A DNA stretch of 64,000 nt from Streptomyces barringtoniae (GCF_020819595.1 NZ_JAJHNP010000028.1:1-64000), one strand, 5' to 3'. Numbered from the stretch's first letter, positions 39,857 through 49,024 are shown. Program-made: numbers and translations. The notes: a model not told the origin generated them from the letters alone.

Positions 39857-41514
39857 CGGCGCTCCTCGACTTCGGTGTCGGTCGGCTGCGGGGCCTCGTG
39901 GCGTCGGATGATGGCGGTGAGGTGGTCCTTGCGCTGCTGTTCGCGGGCGGCGATGGGGTAGGGGTCGAGGCCGGCGTCGGCGTCCGCTTCGATTCGCGCG
40001 ACTTCGGCCCGCAAGGCGGTGATCTGGCTGTCGGTGCGGCTGATGTTCGCGCACGCCGGGTGGCAGCGGGAGTGGTCGGGGGTGCTGCGGCCGCCGTTGC
40101 CAGCCCGGTCCCGGTCGGGGTTGCACAGCGCGGTGAACGCGTCGTGGTTGCAGGTCAGGAACGCCTTCGGGTCCTCGTAGACCTGGAGGCGGGGGTTGGC
40201 AACCAGCGCGCGCAGTTCGCGTCGTCCTAGGTAGGTCCCGGCGTAGCGGGCGGAGAACTCGGCGGCCGCGGTGCGGTAGCGGTCGGCGGCCGGGCCGCTG
40301 ACCTTCTCGCCGGCGGTGATGCGTTCGCCGGCCTCGGTGAGGGTCTCGGCCAGGGCCAGGCCCTTCTCCTGGTCCGGGACCTCAAGCATGTCGGCCTTCG
40401 AGCGGCCGGCGTAGGACTCCGACATGGCGGTGGCCGCGTGGCCGTACTGCACCGCGAGTGCGATCCGGCCGCCGGGCTGGCGGTAGATGAACCAGGCGAT
40501 GGTGCGGCGGAAGCGGCGCAGGGCGACGGCGCCGTCGGGATCGGGCGGGATCAGCTCGTGGGACCGGTCGTGGCCGGCGGCGAGCTGGTTGGCCCAAGCA
40601 GTGAAGGCGCGGATCCGTTCCACGGCGGTGTCGGAGGACGGGCCGGTGCGGGGCATGCAGGTGCCCTTGGCGTACCGGTAGAGGGTGCGGGTGAACAGCT
40701 GCTCGCCGGCCTCGAGTTCCTCGACGACGGCGATGGCGCGCGCGACGGGCTCCAGCACGATCCACGGCTCCGCTCGCTCCTCTCCTTCGCCGATCGCGTT
40801 GCCGTCCTCGTCCAGCACCCCCTTGAAATGCCGGCCGCGGACCTCGAACCGTACGGTGCCGTCGTCGCGCTCCACGCGGGTGCAGCAGCCGCGGCGCAGG
40901 GCTAGGACCTCCTCGGGCCGCATGCCGGAGAGGTAGGCGCAGCAGATCAGGGCGGCGGTGGACAGGTGCAGCATCAGGGTGTCCACGTCGTCGAAGCCGA
41001 TCGGCTGTCTCCACGGGGCGTCGCCGATCCGGGCGGTGAGCGGAACGTCGAGGAGTGGGGCGGGGCCGAAGTTGGCCGGGGTGAGCTCGTCGGACAGGAT
41101 GCGGCGGGCGCGGGCGACCTGGGAGGTAATGACGCCGAGGGTGCCGGCCAGGAAGGTGTTGGCCATCGGCGGCAGCGCTCCGCGGTAGCGGGCGCGCACG
41201 GCGGTGGCGCCGGTCGCACCGCTGGAGGGCAGCTTCTTGCCGGCCGCGAGCAGGCCGCGCAGGTGGGCCACCGTGGCCTCGGCGCCGCCGAGCGGGGCGC
41301 GGTCAGGGATGGCGGCGAGCAGCCGACGGTGCTCGCGCGCGGCGGCCAGGATGTCTGGGGACAGGTCCAGGACCGTGCGCAGCGCCCACACCAGCAGCGG
41401 GGCCATGACGGCCGGGTGCACGATCGCGACGCTGTTCTCGCCGTCGGGGGTGTCGTCGTTGGTGCCGAGGAAGTCGGACATGACCGCGGCCGGGTCCTCC
41501 CACGGCGGCATCAC
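39853..41514 (-). CDS. tyrosine recombinase/integrase, N-terminally truncated
   Basis: The 553 residues contain the catalytic core: first arginine in AYLSGMRPEEVLALRRGCCT, the second box around AVALRRFRRTIAWFIYRQPG (R) and LAVQYGHAATAMSESYAGRS, where the tyrosine nucleophile is in SESYAG. A C-terminal extension follows with a Cys/His cluster (CNHDAFTALCNPDRDRAG, HSRCHPACANI), probably a zinc-binding region. Relatives of this large type have another N-terminal 150-250 residues; here the frame begins at 41514 against an unrelated junction, so the core-binding domain looks cut. It is probably non-functional unless the start is genuine. It overlaps its partner gene. Confidence 0.75.
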   Translation of the reverse strand: MMPPWEDPAAVMSDFLGTNDDTPDGENSVAIVHPAVMAPLLVWALRTVLDLSPDILAAAREHRRLLAAIPDRAPLGGAEATVAHLRGLLAAGKKLPSSGATGATAVRARYRGALPPMANTFLAGTLGVITSQVARARRILSDELTPANFGPAPLLDVPLTARIGDAPWRQPIGFDDVDTLMLHLSTAALICCAYLSGMRPEEVLALRRGCCTRVERDDGTVRFEVRGRHFKGVLDEDGNAIGEGEERAEPWIVLEPVARAIAVVEELEAGEQLFTRTLYRYAKGTCMPRTGPSSDTAVERIRAFTAWANQLAAGHDRSHELIPPDPDGAVALRRFRRTIAWFIYRQPGGRIALAVQYGHAATAMSESYAGRSKADMLEVPDQEKGLALAETLTEAGERITAGEKVSGPAADRYRTAAAEFSARYAGTYLGRRELRALVANPRLQVYEDPKAFLTCNHDAFTALCNPDRDRAGNGGRSTPDHSRCHPACANISRTDSQITALRAEVARIEADADAGLDPYPIAAREQQRKDHLTAIIRRHEAPQPTDTEVEERR

Positions 41515-41741
41515 CAGCCGGTCGCTGCCTGGACGACTCCCTGCTGTCCGCTCAGGCCCGTGCCAACGTCATCCATGTCGTCGACCAGTACCTGGCCGGC
41601 CACCCAGCAGCGTCATCCGCGCGTTGAACATGGGCTTCCCGCGCTCCGGGGCACCCGGAGTGGTCGGGACCGTGCCGCGGCGGCACCGACAAGGACCGAG
41701 GCCGGCGCCCAGGGCACTTTTGTCGGAGTACGTCTTTCGCT

Positions 41742-43485
41742 GGCCCTGGCAAGATTTCCGTGATGCTGAGGTGTGCCACCGTGCGCCGGTGACACTCCGT
41801 CACGGGTAGCGGCGTCGGAGCCGGGCCATGAGGATGACGCGGTGGCGGAGCAGCGGGACTCCCGCGCGTCCGGCCATGATCCGCTTCTGTAGTTTCAGGT
41901 CGGTGATGCGGCCTTCGTTGACGCCGGAGTTGAACGGGGTGGTGATGCCCTGCACGACTGCGGGCTGGTCCTCGCGGATGGCCTTGACCAGGCCGGTCAG
42001 TGCGGGAAGTCGGGAGGTTGCGAGTTGGTCGAGCCAGGCCGGCAGCGTGGCGGCGTCGCGGGTATCAAGCATGGCGGCGAACTGACGCACCAGGTCGTGG
42101 GTGCGGTCCAGATCCGGACAGTGCTCGAGCAGCCGCCGGAGTGCCTCGGCTGCGTGCAAGCTGCGGCGGGACGGTGTAGTGGTGATCCAGCGGGCGACTT
42201 CGCGGGGCGAGGGCGGCCGCTCGCGGGGGGTGTCGATCGGCAGGCCGCGGCGTAGCGGTGCGAGGGCCATCTTGACGCGCTGGTAGTGGCCGCGGTAGCC
42301 CTTGGCGGCGATCTCCTGGTGCAGCACGGTCGCGGTGTGCTCGCCTTCCTCCCACCGTTGTTGAAGGTAGTCGAGGTATGGATCGAGGCTGGTGGGTTGG
42401 CGGGGCCGGGTGCGCCGTACACAATCCTGCCAGGTGGTGGCCCGGGCGTACTTGGCCACGGTGCGCCGGTTCAGGCCCAGCGCGTGGGCTGCGGCGCTGA
42501 GCGAGCAACCGGTGTCGGTCACTGCGTGCACTGCCTCGAACAGCCGCTTTGCGTGGCGGCGAGCTGGGGTGTCGGCCTGGCCAGACCGTGCCGTCGGGGT
42601 CGTTGGTGGCGGTGCCGGTTCGGGTGGGGGTATTGCGGCGTGCAGGCAGCCGCGGTGGGTGGCGGCGATATCTGCGATCCGCTTCGACAGCCCTTGCCAC
42701 AGGTGGAAGCGGTCGCTGACCTGCACGGCGTCCGGGGCGCCGTCGGTGATGCCCTGGCGGTAGACCAGCGAGCCGTCCCGGCAGACCACCTCGACACCTG
42801 GGTGCGTCCGCAGCCAGGCGGCCAGCTGCTCGGCGTCGCGGCCGGCCCACAGCTCGATCGGTAATCGGCTGGTGGCATCCACCAGCAGGGTTCCGTAGAC
42901 GTTCGCGTACAGCGCGAAGTCGTCCACGCCCAGCACCCGCGGGACCGGCGGTGACGGAAGCGGCAAGCGCATCAAGTGGAACAGCACGCTGGTCCGCGAC
43001 AGCGGCACCTTCAGGATCTGCAGCAGCCGGGCGCCGCCACGGCCGGCGAGAAGCACCCCGGCCATCTCTACCAGGTGCTGCAGCAGCGGACTGCGGCGCT
43101 GATAGCGCACCGTCAACCCCTCGACCTGCTCGACAAACGTCCGCCGGCCACAACCCGGGCTGTCACAGAACAACCGCCGCACCGACAGCCCGATCAACAC
43201 CGGGCGCCCGCCGACAGCGACATCGGCCAGCGTGCGGTCATAGCGACTGTGCACCCGCGCCGAACCACGACCACAGTCCGGACAAGGCACCGTCAACCCG
43301 CGGGTGCAGGCCGTGATGCGGACCACGCCGCCCGCCACCCACACTCGTTCCACTCGCACCGCGTCCAGGTGCGGAGACATGATCCGTACGAGGTCATCAC
43401 ACTCGCTGACAGTGCCGCTACCCGTGACGGAGTGTCACCGGCGCACGGTGGCACACCTCAGCATCACGGAAATCTTGCCAGGGCC
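41742..43485 (-). mobile_element. second ISL3-family element, with 72-bp perfect terminal repeats
   Basis: The element begins GGCCCTGGCAAGATTTCCGT at 41742 and ends with the exact complement at 43485. The two ends are identical for 72 bases (41742-41813 and 43414-43485), much longer than the 15-40 bp usual for ISL3. No 8-bp target duplication is present (CTTTCGCT against ACGTTCAT), so the flanks have been rearranged. Confidence 0.9.
41800..43380 (-). CDS. ISL3-family transposase (second type)
   Basis: The 526-residue protein has the ISL3 layout: N-terminal zinc finger (CPDCGRGSARVHS, CDSPGCGRRTFVEQVEGL), catalytic aspartates in VLGVDDFALYANVYGTLLVD and VVCRDGSLVYRQGITDGAPD, an HTH (GCSLSAAAHALGLNRRTVAK), and the glutamate in FNSGVNEGRITDLKLQKRIM. 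It is only distantly similar to the other ISL3 transposase in this window. Its last codons and stop (TAC CCG TGA) lie inside the left terminal repeat. No frame break is seen. Confidence 0.93.
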   Translation of the reverse strand: MSPHLDAVRVERVWVAGGVVRITACTRGLTVPCPDCGRGSARVHSRYDRTLADVAVGGRPVLIGLSVRRLFCDSPGCGRRTFVEQVEGLTVRYQRRSPLLQHLVEMAGVLLAGRGGARLLQILKVPLSRTSVLFHLMRLPLPSPPVPRVLGVDDFALYANVYGTLLVDATSRLPIELWAGRDAEQLAAWLRTHPGVEVVCRDGSLVYRQGITDGAPDAVQVSDRFHLWQGLSKRIADIAATHRGCLHAAIPPPEPAPPPTTPTARSGQADTPARRHAKRLFEAVHAVTDTGCSLSAAAHALGLNRRTVAKYARATTWQDCVRRTRPRQPTSLDPYLDYLQQRWEEGEHTATVLHQEIAAKGYRGHYQRVKMALAPLRRGLPIDTPRERPPSPREVARWITTTPSRRSLHAAEALRRLLEHCPDLDRTHDLVRQFAAMLDTRDAATLPAWLDQLATSRLPALTGLVKAIREDQPAVVQGITTPFNSGVNEGRITDLKLQKRIMAGRAGVPLLRHRVILMARLRRRYP

Positions 43486-43672
43486 ACGTTCATGTGTACG
43501 CCGACAACTTTGGCTGCGGCGGTCGGGGCTGCGCCCACCCTTTGCCCTCTGCGCAGCCGACGGCGGCGCCACCCCGCCTCGCCGGAGTTGGCGCCGCTGG
43601 TTCGCCGGGCGCCCGGTGATTGCCGAGCGCGCCGCCCAGGTGTTGCTTCCACTAGTACGGCTCTCTCAGAAG

Positions 43673-44575
43673 TCAGCGATCTCTGAAGAGGTCCTCGTCG
43701 GGCTCCCAGCCGGAGTAGAAGTCCTCTGGTGATTCGTCGAGTTCGACCTCGTCGCCGAGATCATCGAGATACTCGAACTCTTCGTTCTCGATCTGTAGGT
43801 CGCAAGCAGGGCAAGTGAATACATAAGGTGTGAAGATCACCGCCCACTTGTCTTCGTCGACGTGAGTGGACCCTCCAAGCCACGCCTGGGAGCCGCAGGC
43901 GGGGCATGTCGCTGGCTCGTCATGTTCGATGTAGCCGGGATTATTGGGAGTGACCGTGGCGAGTACGGCGGTACGGGTCTCCTTGTCCAGGTGTCCGTAG
44001 CGTTGAACAAAATCGGCTCGCGCCTTGGCCAGCTTGCTTTCCAGGCGGATGCGTGCCGCGGCTGCTCGCTCCTCAATCAGCCTGTCGTGGAGCGGCCGGT
44101 AAGGGCCCCAGTAGTCGGCTGGATTGATCTCCAGTTCCGTGAGTAGAGGGTCGACCAGGCGGAGGCACGTGGTGAAGACCGTCTGGACCTCGGCGACGGC
44201 GTGTAGCCCATTGTGCGCGACTCCGTTCCGCGCGTTGGCCAGCGGCAAGAGTGCGCGCTGGTCGATCGGCATTTGCTTGCGAAGGATCTTGAGAACTCGT
44301 GTGTGTGCCTCGACCAGACCGATCGTCTTCATCTGAGAGGGCGGAACCGAGGCGTGAGTGGCTTGTCCTGTGGCGTAAAGCAGTGAGTTGAAGTCCCTGG
44401 CCTCCACGATCAGGGCTGGGTGGAGGCTCGCGAGGTAGGCCTTCAGTAGATGTTCAGCGGAGATCCCCGCGTGATGAACGGCGAAGTCGTAGTGCTCTGG
44501 GCCTTTCGTGAATGCCGCGAGGGCAGCGGCCATCCATCGCTTCGAAGAAGTCTTGAGTCGCTCGGCGTGAGGCAT
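43673..44575 (-). CDS. HEPN-like domain protein with C-terminal zinc ribbon
   Basis: From ATG 44575 the 300-residue protein has an N-terminal helical domain of about 165 residues (RWMAAALAAFTKGPEHYDFA, VHHAGISAEHLLKAYLASLH, QRALLPLANARNGVAHNGLH). RNGVAH fits the R-x4-6-H motif of HEPN ribonucleases with the usual Asn after Arg. A linker (AAAARIRLESKLAKARADFV) leads to a zinc ribbon, CPACGSQAW ... CPACDLQI, then an acidic tail (FEYLDDLGDEVELDESPEDF). HEPN proteins act in toxin-antitoxin and abortive systems as RNases; the ribbon could sense nucleic acid. TAGGGT lies 13 bases upstream of the start, suggesting a leaderless transcript. It is monocistronic, placed between two IS elements. Confidence 0.65.
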   Translation of the reverse strand: MPHAERLKTSSKRWMAAALAAFTKGPEHYDFAVHHAGISAEHLLKAYLASLHPALIVEARDFNSLLYATGQATHASVPPSQMKTIGLVEAHTRVLKILRKQMPIDQRALLPLANARNGVAHNGLHAVAEVQTVFTTCLRLVDPLLTELEINPADYWGPYRPLHDRLIEERAAAARIRLESKLAKARADFVQRYGHLDKETRTAVLATVTPNNPGYIEHDEPATCPACGSQAWLGGSTHVDEDKWAVIFTPYVFTCPACDLQIENEEFEYLDDLGDEVELDESPEDFYSGWEPDEDLFRDR

Positions 44576-45167
44576 GGAAGGGACCCTAGACCTTGAGTGT
44601 CCCTGAGGTCCGGGCAGTTTTCGATGAGTCCAGAGCGGCTGAGCGATCGGGCAGAGCCTGGCGCTGCCCAAGCCGGGCCAGATGGTGCCAGATCTGCGTC
44701 GACCAGTGAGCCCGCTGCCGGCAGCCGCAGCGCGCGGAGGCGGACGCCCGCTGACGCGTGAGACGCCCCGTCGGTACCGGGCCCCGTCGTGTTCAGGCTT
44801 CTTCCGCCCTCTGCTGCTGGGCGGCCCAGACACGGTGCACGAGCTGCGGCCGTTGAAAGCTGGTGGGATGACGGTAGGCGCCGACGCGCGAGGCATGGGG
44901 CCGGACTCGGGAAAGATCACCGGTGCGTGCAGGGCCGCCGCGAGCGGGCCCATGTCCGTTGCGCTGCCTGAGGGCGTCGGCGCAGGCGCCGCCGGGCGCA
45001 CAAGCCGAGCCGGGCTCATCCTTCGGGTATGTGTGGGCAGGTGGCGCGCTGTTGGTAGCTGCCTGGCGCGCTGGTGCCCACTGCCCTCCAGAAGGCTCGG
45101 GAGTCTTGGAAGTGGCTGCCCAGGGTGTGCCAGGACAGGCGGGGGAGTGGCTTTGTTCACGAGGTCC
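44576..45167. other. 592-bp stretch without a recognisable gene
   Basis: Long open frames exist on both strands but have no ribosome-binding sites or family resemblance and look like GC-driven artefacts. The right end (45154-45163) holds TGTTCACGAG, half of the 21-bp repeat described at 15915-16701. Confidence 0.4.
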
Positions 45168-45287
45168 GGCTCTGGTCCACTTCTTGTGGTCGTGTACGTA
45201 GCGTGACTGTTACTCATCGTTAGATGGGTGCCGAGGTCGCCCGAAAATCGTCCTGCCCAGGTGGAGCGAGGCTGACAGTTCTGCCCC

Positions 45288-46883
45288 GTGAACGGAGTAC
45301 GGCCGCAGCTGGGTGAGCTGCTGTTCTGGTTGGTGGAGGACGTGTCGGTGGAGTCGGTCGAGGTGGCTGACGCTGTCGTGCGGGTGGAGGCCCAGACCAT
45401 GGCCAGTGGGGCGGCCTGTCCGGGTTGCGGGTGTTGGTCGGGGCGGGTACACGGTTCCTACCTGCGGTTTCCTCGTGATCTCCCGACCGCTGGGAAGCTG
45501 GTCGTGGTGTCGTTACGAGTACGCCGGTTCGTCTGTGCGGAGGAGAGCTGCCCGCGCAGGACTTTTGTCGAGCAGGTTCCTGGACTCACCCGTCGGTTCG
45601 GTCGGCGGACGGAGCGACTGCGATCGACGCTGGTCTCTGTCGGTCTCGCGCTCGCGGGACGGGCCGGCGCCCGGGTGTCGGACGCCTTCGGGGTGCAAGT
45701 CAGCCGTAATACGCTGCTGAGGCTGATCACCTCGCTGCCGGATCCGCCCACCGTCACGCCCCGCGTGGTCGGTGTGGACGAATACGCCCAGCGCAAGGGC
45801 CGGATCTACGGAACAGTGCTCGTCGACGTCGAGACACGTCGGCCGGTGGATCTCCTGCCGGACCGCGAGGCGGACACCCTCGCGGCCTGGCTGTCCGAGC
45901 GCCCCGGCATTGAGATCATCTGCCGGGACCGCGCCATCTTCTACGCCGACGGCGCCGCCCGTGGCGCCCCGCAAGCTCTCCAGGTCGCCGATAGATGGCA
46001 CCTCTGGCACAACCTCGGCGAAGCGGCCGAGAAGTGCGTCTACCGGCACCGCGCGTGCCTGAGACCAGCACCGGCGCCGCTGGAGGAACCTCAGCCGGCG
46101 CCGGAGTCACCCGCGTCATCGCCGTGGCCGACAGGGCACCGATTCGCTGAGCGGACCCGCGCCAAACACGCCACCCTCCACGCGCTCCTGGCCGCTGGCC
46201 ACAGCAAACGGTCCATCGCCCGGCAACTCGGCATGGGCCTTAACACCGTCCTACGCTTCTCCCGTGCCACCGAGCCTGAGCAGCTGTTCACCGGCCAGTG
46301 GCAGAGCCGCCCCACCAAACTCGACACCTTCAAGCCCTACCTCGACGAGCGGTGGCAAGAAGGCTGCACCAACGCCTGGAAGCTATGGGAGGAGATCAAG
46401 GCACAGGGCTACCCGGACGGTTACGGCAACGTTCGCGCCTACGTCAGCCGGAACTTACGCGGCAAACCCCAGCCAGTCGGCCCCAGGCCGCCATCCGCCC
46501 GCGCCGTCACCCGCTGGATCCTCACCCACCCCGAGGCCCTGGCCGAGAGCGACAGGATCCAGCTCAAGAACGTTCTGGCGAACTGCCGCGAACTGGACGC
46601 ACTCGCCGGGCACGTCCGTTCCTTCGCCCACATGCTCACCCAGCTGCAAGGCCACGAACTGCCAGCATGGATCGAAGCCGCGACCACCGCCGACCTGCCC
46701 AGCCTCCAGCGATTCGCCCGGCATCTGGAGCGCGACCTCGACGCCGTCATCGCCGGACTCTCCCAGCCATGGAACTCCGGAGTCGTCGAAGGCCATGTCA
46801 ACCGGATCAAGATGCTGAAGCGCCAGATGTTCGGCCGCGCCGGCTTTGAACTCCTCCGAAAGCGCGTCCTGCTCTACTCCTGA
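45288..46883 (+). CDS. ISL3-family transposase (copy 2)
   Basis: Its translation is identical to that of the transposase at 16881-18476 (531 residues, GTG start, zinc fingers, DDE core). The identity points to recent transposition or duplication. Confidence 0.95.
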   Translation: MNGVRPQLGELLFWLVEDVSVESVEVADAVVRVEAQTMASGAACPGCGCWSGRVHGSYLRFPRDLPTAGKLVVVSLRVRRFVCAEESCPRRTFVEQVPGLTRRFGRRTERLRSTLVSVGLALAGRAGARVSDAFGVQVSRNTLLRLITSLPDPPTVTPRVVGVDEYAQRKGRIYGTVLVDVETRRPVDLLPDREADTLAAWLSERPGIEIICRDRAIFYADGAARGAPQALQVADRWHLWHNLGEAAEKCVYRHRACLRPAPAPLEEPQPAPESPASSPWPTGHRFAERTRAKHATLHALLAAGHSKRSIARQLGMGLNTVLRFSRATEPEQLFTGQWQSRPTKLDTFKPYLDERWQEGCTNAWKLWEEIKAQGYPDGYGNVRAYVSRNLRGKPQPVGPRPPSARAVTRWILTHPEALAESDRIQLKNVLANCRELDALAGHVRSFAHMLTQLQGHELPAWIEAATTADLPSLQRFARHLERDLDAVIAGLSQPWNSGVVEGHVNRIKMLKRQMFGRAGFELLRKRVLLYS

Positions 46884-46892
46884 AAAGGCTGC

Positions 46893-47219
46893 TCAGGTCT
46901 CATCGTCGATCAGCCCGAAGTCTTCCGGGAACTCTTCCAGGAACTCGCGACGAGCCGGGTCGGTCTCGGCGGCTGCCATCTCCCCAACCAGCTCAATCAG
47001 TTCCTGTCGCTGATCATTAGGCAACGTACTGACCACATGGGCGACGCCCTCCATCACCTTGACCGCGTCGTCCTGATCCATCTGCTCGTCTTCGCTGCCG
47101 TCGATGAACCACAGGACATCGATCAAGGCCTCGGCCAAGGCACGAGTCAGGGACGGGTACGAAGGCGTCACGATGGTCTCCCAGCGGATCAACGGCAGAG
47201 TCCGGCCATCCCACCACAC
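46893..47219 (-). CDS. small acidic passenger protein inside the ISL3 element (copy 2)
   Basis: Same 108-residue passenger as at 18486-18812. In this copy the frame stays open through the right terminus into flanking DNA, so a 148-residue product starting at 47339 is possible (MAGLERRERRLCCAIPGWLC and onward). The added 40 residues come from the IS end and the chance flank and need not be used. Confidence 0.6.
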   Translation of the reverse strand: MWWDGRTLPLIRWETIVTPSYPSLTRALAEALIDVLWFIDGSEDEQMDQDDAVKVMEGVAHVVSTLPNDQRQELIELVGEMAAAETDPARREFLEEFPEDFGLIDDET

Positions 47220-47268
47220 ACCACTGACATCACTGTCCGTGAGCCTCCACAGAAAGTGGACCAGAGCC

Positions 47269-47311
47269 CGTTCTCGCGTACATAGCCACCCCGGAATTGC
47301 GCAGCAGAGTC
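47269..47311 (-). repeat. 43-bp solo end of the IS1182-type element
   Basis: This sequence is the exact reverse complement of 15886-15928, including the 17-bp terminus AATTGCGCAGCAGAGTC ending at 47311. No IS1182 transposase follows. It shows that a second copy of that element end was here and that ISL3 copy 2 abuts it. Confidence 0.8.
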
Positions 47312-47763
47312 TTCGTTCTCGCCGTTCGAGCCCGGCCACACATACAGGCGTAGGACGTGCCGCGTGGCGTCACGGACTCATCAGGGCGGCACTAGGCCGG
47401 CGGCGTCGCGATGCGGCGATTCGGTGATGCGCAGCTGCGTGCCCGGGCGGGAACTTCATCTTGGTGGTGTTCTGGTCGTAGCGGTGCTGTGGCCGGTCCC
47501 CGAGCCGGCCGTGGCACCGGTCATCCGCGGAGGAGCGCTTGCCGACAGGCCTTGCCCGCCCATTGTCGCGTCTCGTGCCGTGGGAACCGGAGGGCTGAGG
47601 CCCTCCTTCGCGCCCGACTGTATGAGCGAGCGAGACAGACCCGGTGCATGCGAAGGGCCGCATCCGCCCGTCACTGATTCCGGCCGGAGTCCGCCGCGCG
47701 CGCAGGTCCTCGGTCCGGCGGCTCCTGTGAAATAGCCGCTGGCCGGCTCGCGTTGCTACAAGC
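47312..47763. other. 452-bp stretch without a recognisable gene
   Basis: No frame on either strand has a supported start or family. PhzF starts at its end with no clear ribosome-binding site, so a leaderless promoter may lie just before 47764. Confidence 0.35.
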
Positions 47764-48639
47764 ATGACGACGAATGCGCCGCGGCCCGAGGTGCTGCGAT
47801 ACACCGCCTTCTCCAGCGCCCCCGACGGCGGAAACCCCGCCGGCGTGGTTCTGGACGCCACCGCCCTGGACGACAGCGACATGCTGGCCATCGCCGCCGA
47901 CCTTGGATACTCGGAGTCCGCATTCCTGACAGCGCCTCCGCAGGGCCTCGGCGGCCAGGAGGGGCGGGCGTACAGCATCCGTTACTTCAGCCCCAGGGCC
48001 GAGGTGTCGTTCTGCGGGCACGCCACCGTCGCGGCCGCCGTCGCTCTCGCCGAGCGGATAGGCCCTGGGGAACTGGTGTTCGCGACGCGCGTCGGCGCCG
48101 TGCCGGTGGAGGTGGCCGAGGAGAGCGGGACGGTCAGGGCCACACTCACCAGTGTCGAGCCGCACATCGAGGAGATCGCCGACGCCGATCTCACGGAGGC
48201 GCTCGCCGCGCTCGGCTGGCCGGCCGCGGATCTCGACCAGGCCTTCCCGCCCCGTGTCGCGTTCGCCGGTGCCCGCCATCTCGTTCTGGCGGCGGCGACA
48301 CGCGCGCGCCTCGCGGATCTCGCGTACGACTTCGCACGCCTCGAAGCCCTGATGCACCGCTTGGACCTGACCACGCTCCAGCTGGTGTGGCGGGAGTCGG
48401 CCACCGTCTTCCATGTGCGTAACCCGTTCCCCGTCGGCGGCGTCGTCGAGGACCCGGCAACCGGCGCTGCGGCCGCAGCGTTCGGTGCGTACGCCCGTGA
48501 ACTCGGCCTGGTCCCCGAGGACACTGTCCTCACTCTGCATCAGGGTGAAGACCTCGGCCGCCCTGGCGAGCTCACGGTGTCGCTGCGCGCGGGTGACCCG
48601 CGCGTCCGTGTCAGCGGCGCAGGAACTCGCATCAACTGA
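47764..48639 (+). CDS. PhzF-family isomerase
   Basis: The 291-residue protein has all the landmarks of the PhzF / diaminopimelate-epimerase-like fold: FSSAPDGGNPAGVVLDATAL, the catalytic glutamate in ADLGYSESAFL, YFSPRAEVSFCGHATVAAAV and VEDPATGAAAAAFGAYAREL. PhzF isomerises trans-2,3-dihydro-3-hydroxyanthranilate in phenazine synthesis; most family members outside phenazine clusters have unknown substrates. No other phenazine gene is near, so this one is probably a stand-alone isomerase. The length is normal. It has no obvious ribosome-binding site (leaderless start likely). Confidence 0.92.
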   Translation: MTTNAPRPEVLRYTAFSSAPDGGNPAGVVLDATALDDSDMLAIAADLGYSESAFLTAPPQGLGGQEGRAYSIRYFSPRAEVSFCGHATVAAAVALAERIGPGELVFATRVGAVPVEVAEESGTVRATLTSVEPHIEEIADADLTEALAALGWPAADLDQAFPPRVAFAGARHLVLAAATRARLADLAYDFARLEALMHRLDLTTLQLVWRESATVFHVRNPFPVGGVVEDPATGAAAAAFGAYARELGLVPEDTVLTLHQGEDLGRPGELTVSLRAGDPRVRVSGAGTRIN

Positions 48640-48754
48640 GAGCCCGCCCAGGTAGGAGAGCGCTCAGGTGGCGTCGGCTCATGGCCGCCTCGACAGCGCG
48701 CAGGTCGCCTTCTCCGGGTACCGGGGGAGGCGACCTGCAGTGTGGGGGAGAGGG

Positions 48755-49024
48755 CTACTTGAACCAGTAGCGGACGCCGTGGTGGTGGGAGCAGGTGCCC
48801 TGCGAGTGCCGCGAGTAGTCCGCGGTGGCGTCCACGCACTTCGCCGTCTCGTACTTGTCCCTTGGCTTTTGGTGGTGCGTCCAGCCGCACACCCCGGTGG
48901 TGTGGTGGACGCAGCGATGTGCGGTGTTGGTCGACGGCAGTGCCGCCGCGGACGCGGCCGGGGCACTGAAGAAGACACCGGCCGCGGCGACAGCCACCGC
49001 TGAGACGGCAAGACGAGCGCGCAA
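48755..49024 (-). CDS. secreted DUF3761-type protein
   Basis: Starting at TTG 49024 (AGGA upstream) the 89-residue product has a signal peptide (MRARLAVSAVAVAAAGVFFS, cleavage near APAASA-AA) and a mature domain with RCVHHTTGVCGWTHHQKPRD and AKCVDATADYSRHSQGTCSH HHGVRYW. The 'C-D-T-SYS-H--GTCSHHGGV' pattern is DUF3761, small extracellular proteins of unknown role, with conserved His and Cys that suggest metal binding or disulfides. A longer frame starts at GTG 49162, but it would place the signal peptide 45 residues inside, so the short start is preferred. Confidence 0.75.
   Translation of the reverse strand: MRARLAVSAVAVAAAGVFFSAPAASAAALPSTNTAHRCVHHTTGVCGWTHHQKPRDKYETAKCVDATADYSRHSQGTCSHHHGVRYWFK

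Larger units (their letters stand above)
45168..47268 (+). mobile_element. ISL3-family element, copy 2 (apparently identical to copy 1, no target duplication)
   Basis: The same 2,101-bp element as at 16761-18861, shifted by 28,407 bases, with all translated frames identical. Here the neighbouring 8 bases differ (CGAGGTCC left, CGTTCTCG right), so this copy has been through recombination, or one flank was deleted after insertion. Confidence 0.95.

Noticed and set aside
43673..45400. 575-residue version of the HEPN protein starting inside the ISL3 element
   Set aside because: The extra N-terminus is low-complexity, crosses the IS terminus and lacks a ribosome-binding site; ATG 44575 begins the folded domain.
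47764..48639. A phenazine biosynthesis cluster, because of PhzF
   Set aside because: No phzA, B, D, E, G or S homologue is nearby; PhzF-family proteins are widespread outside such clusters.
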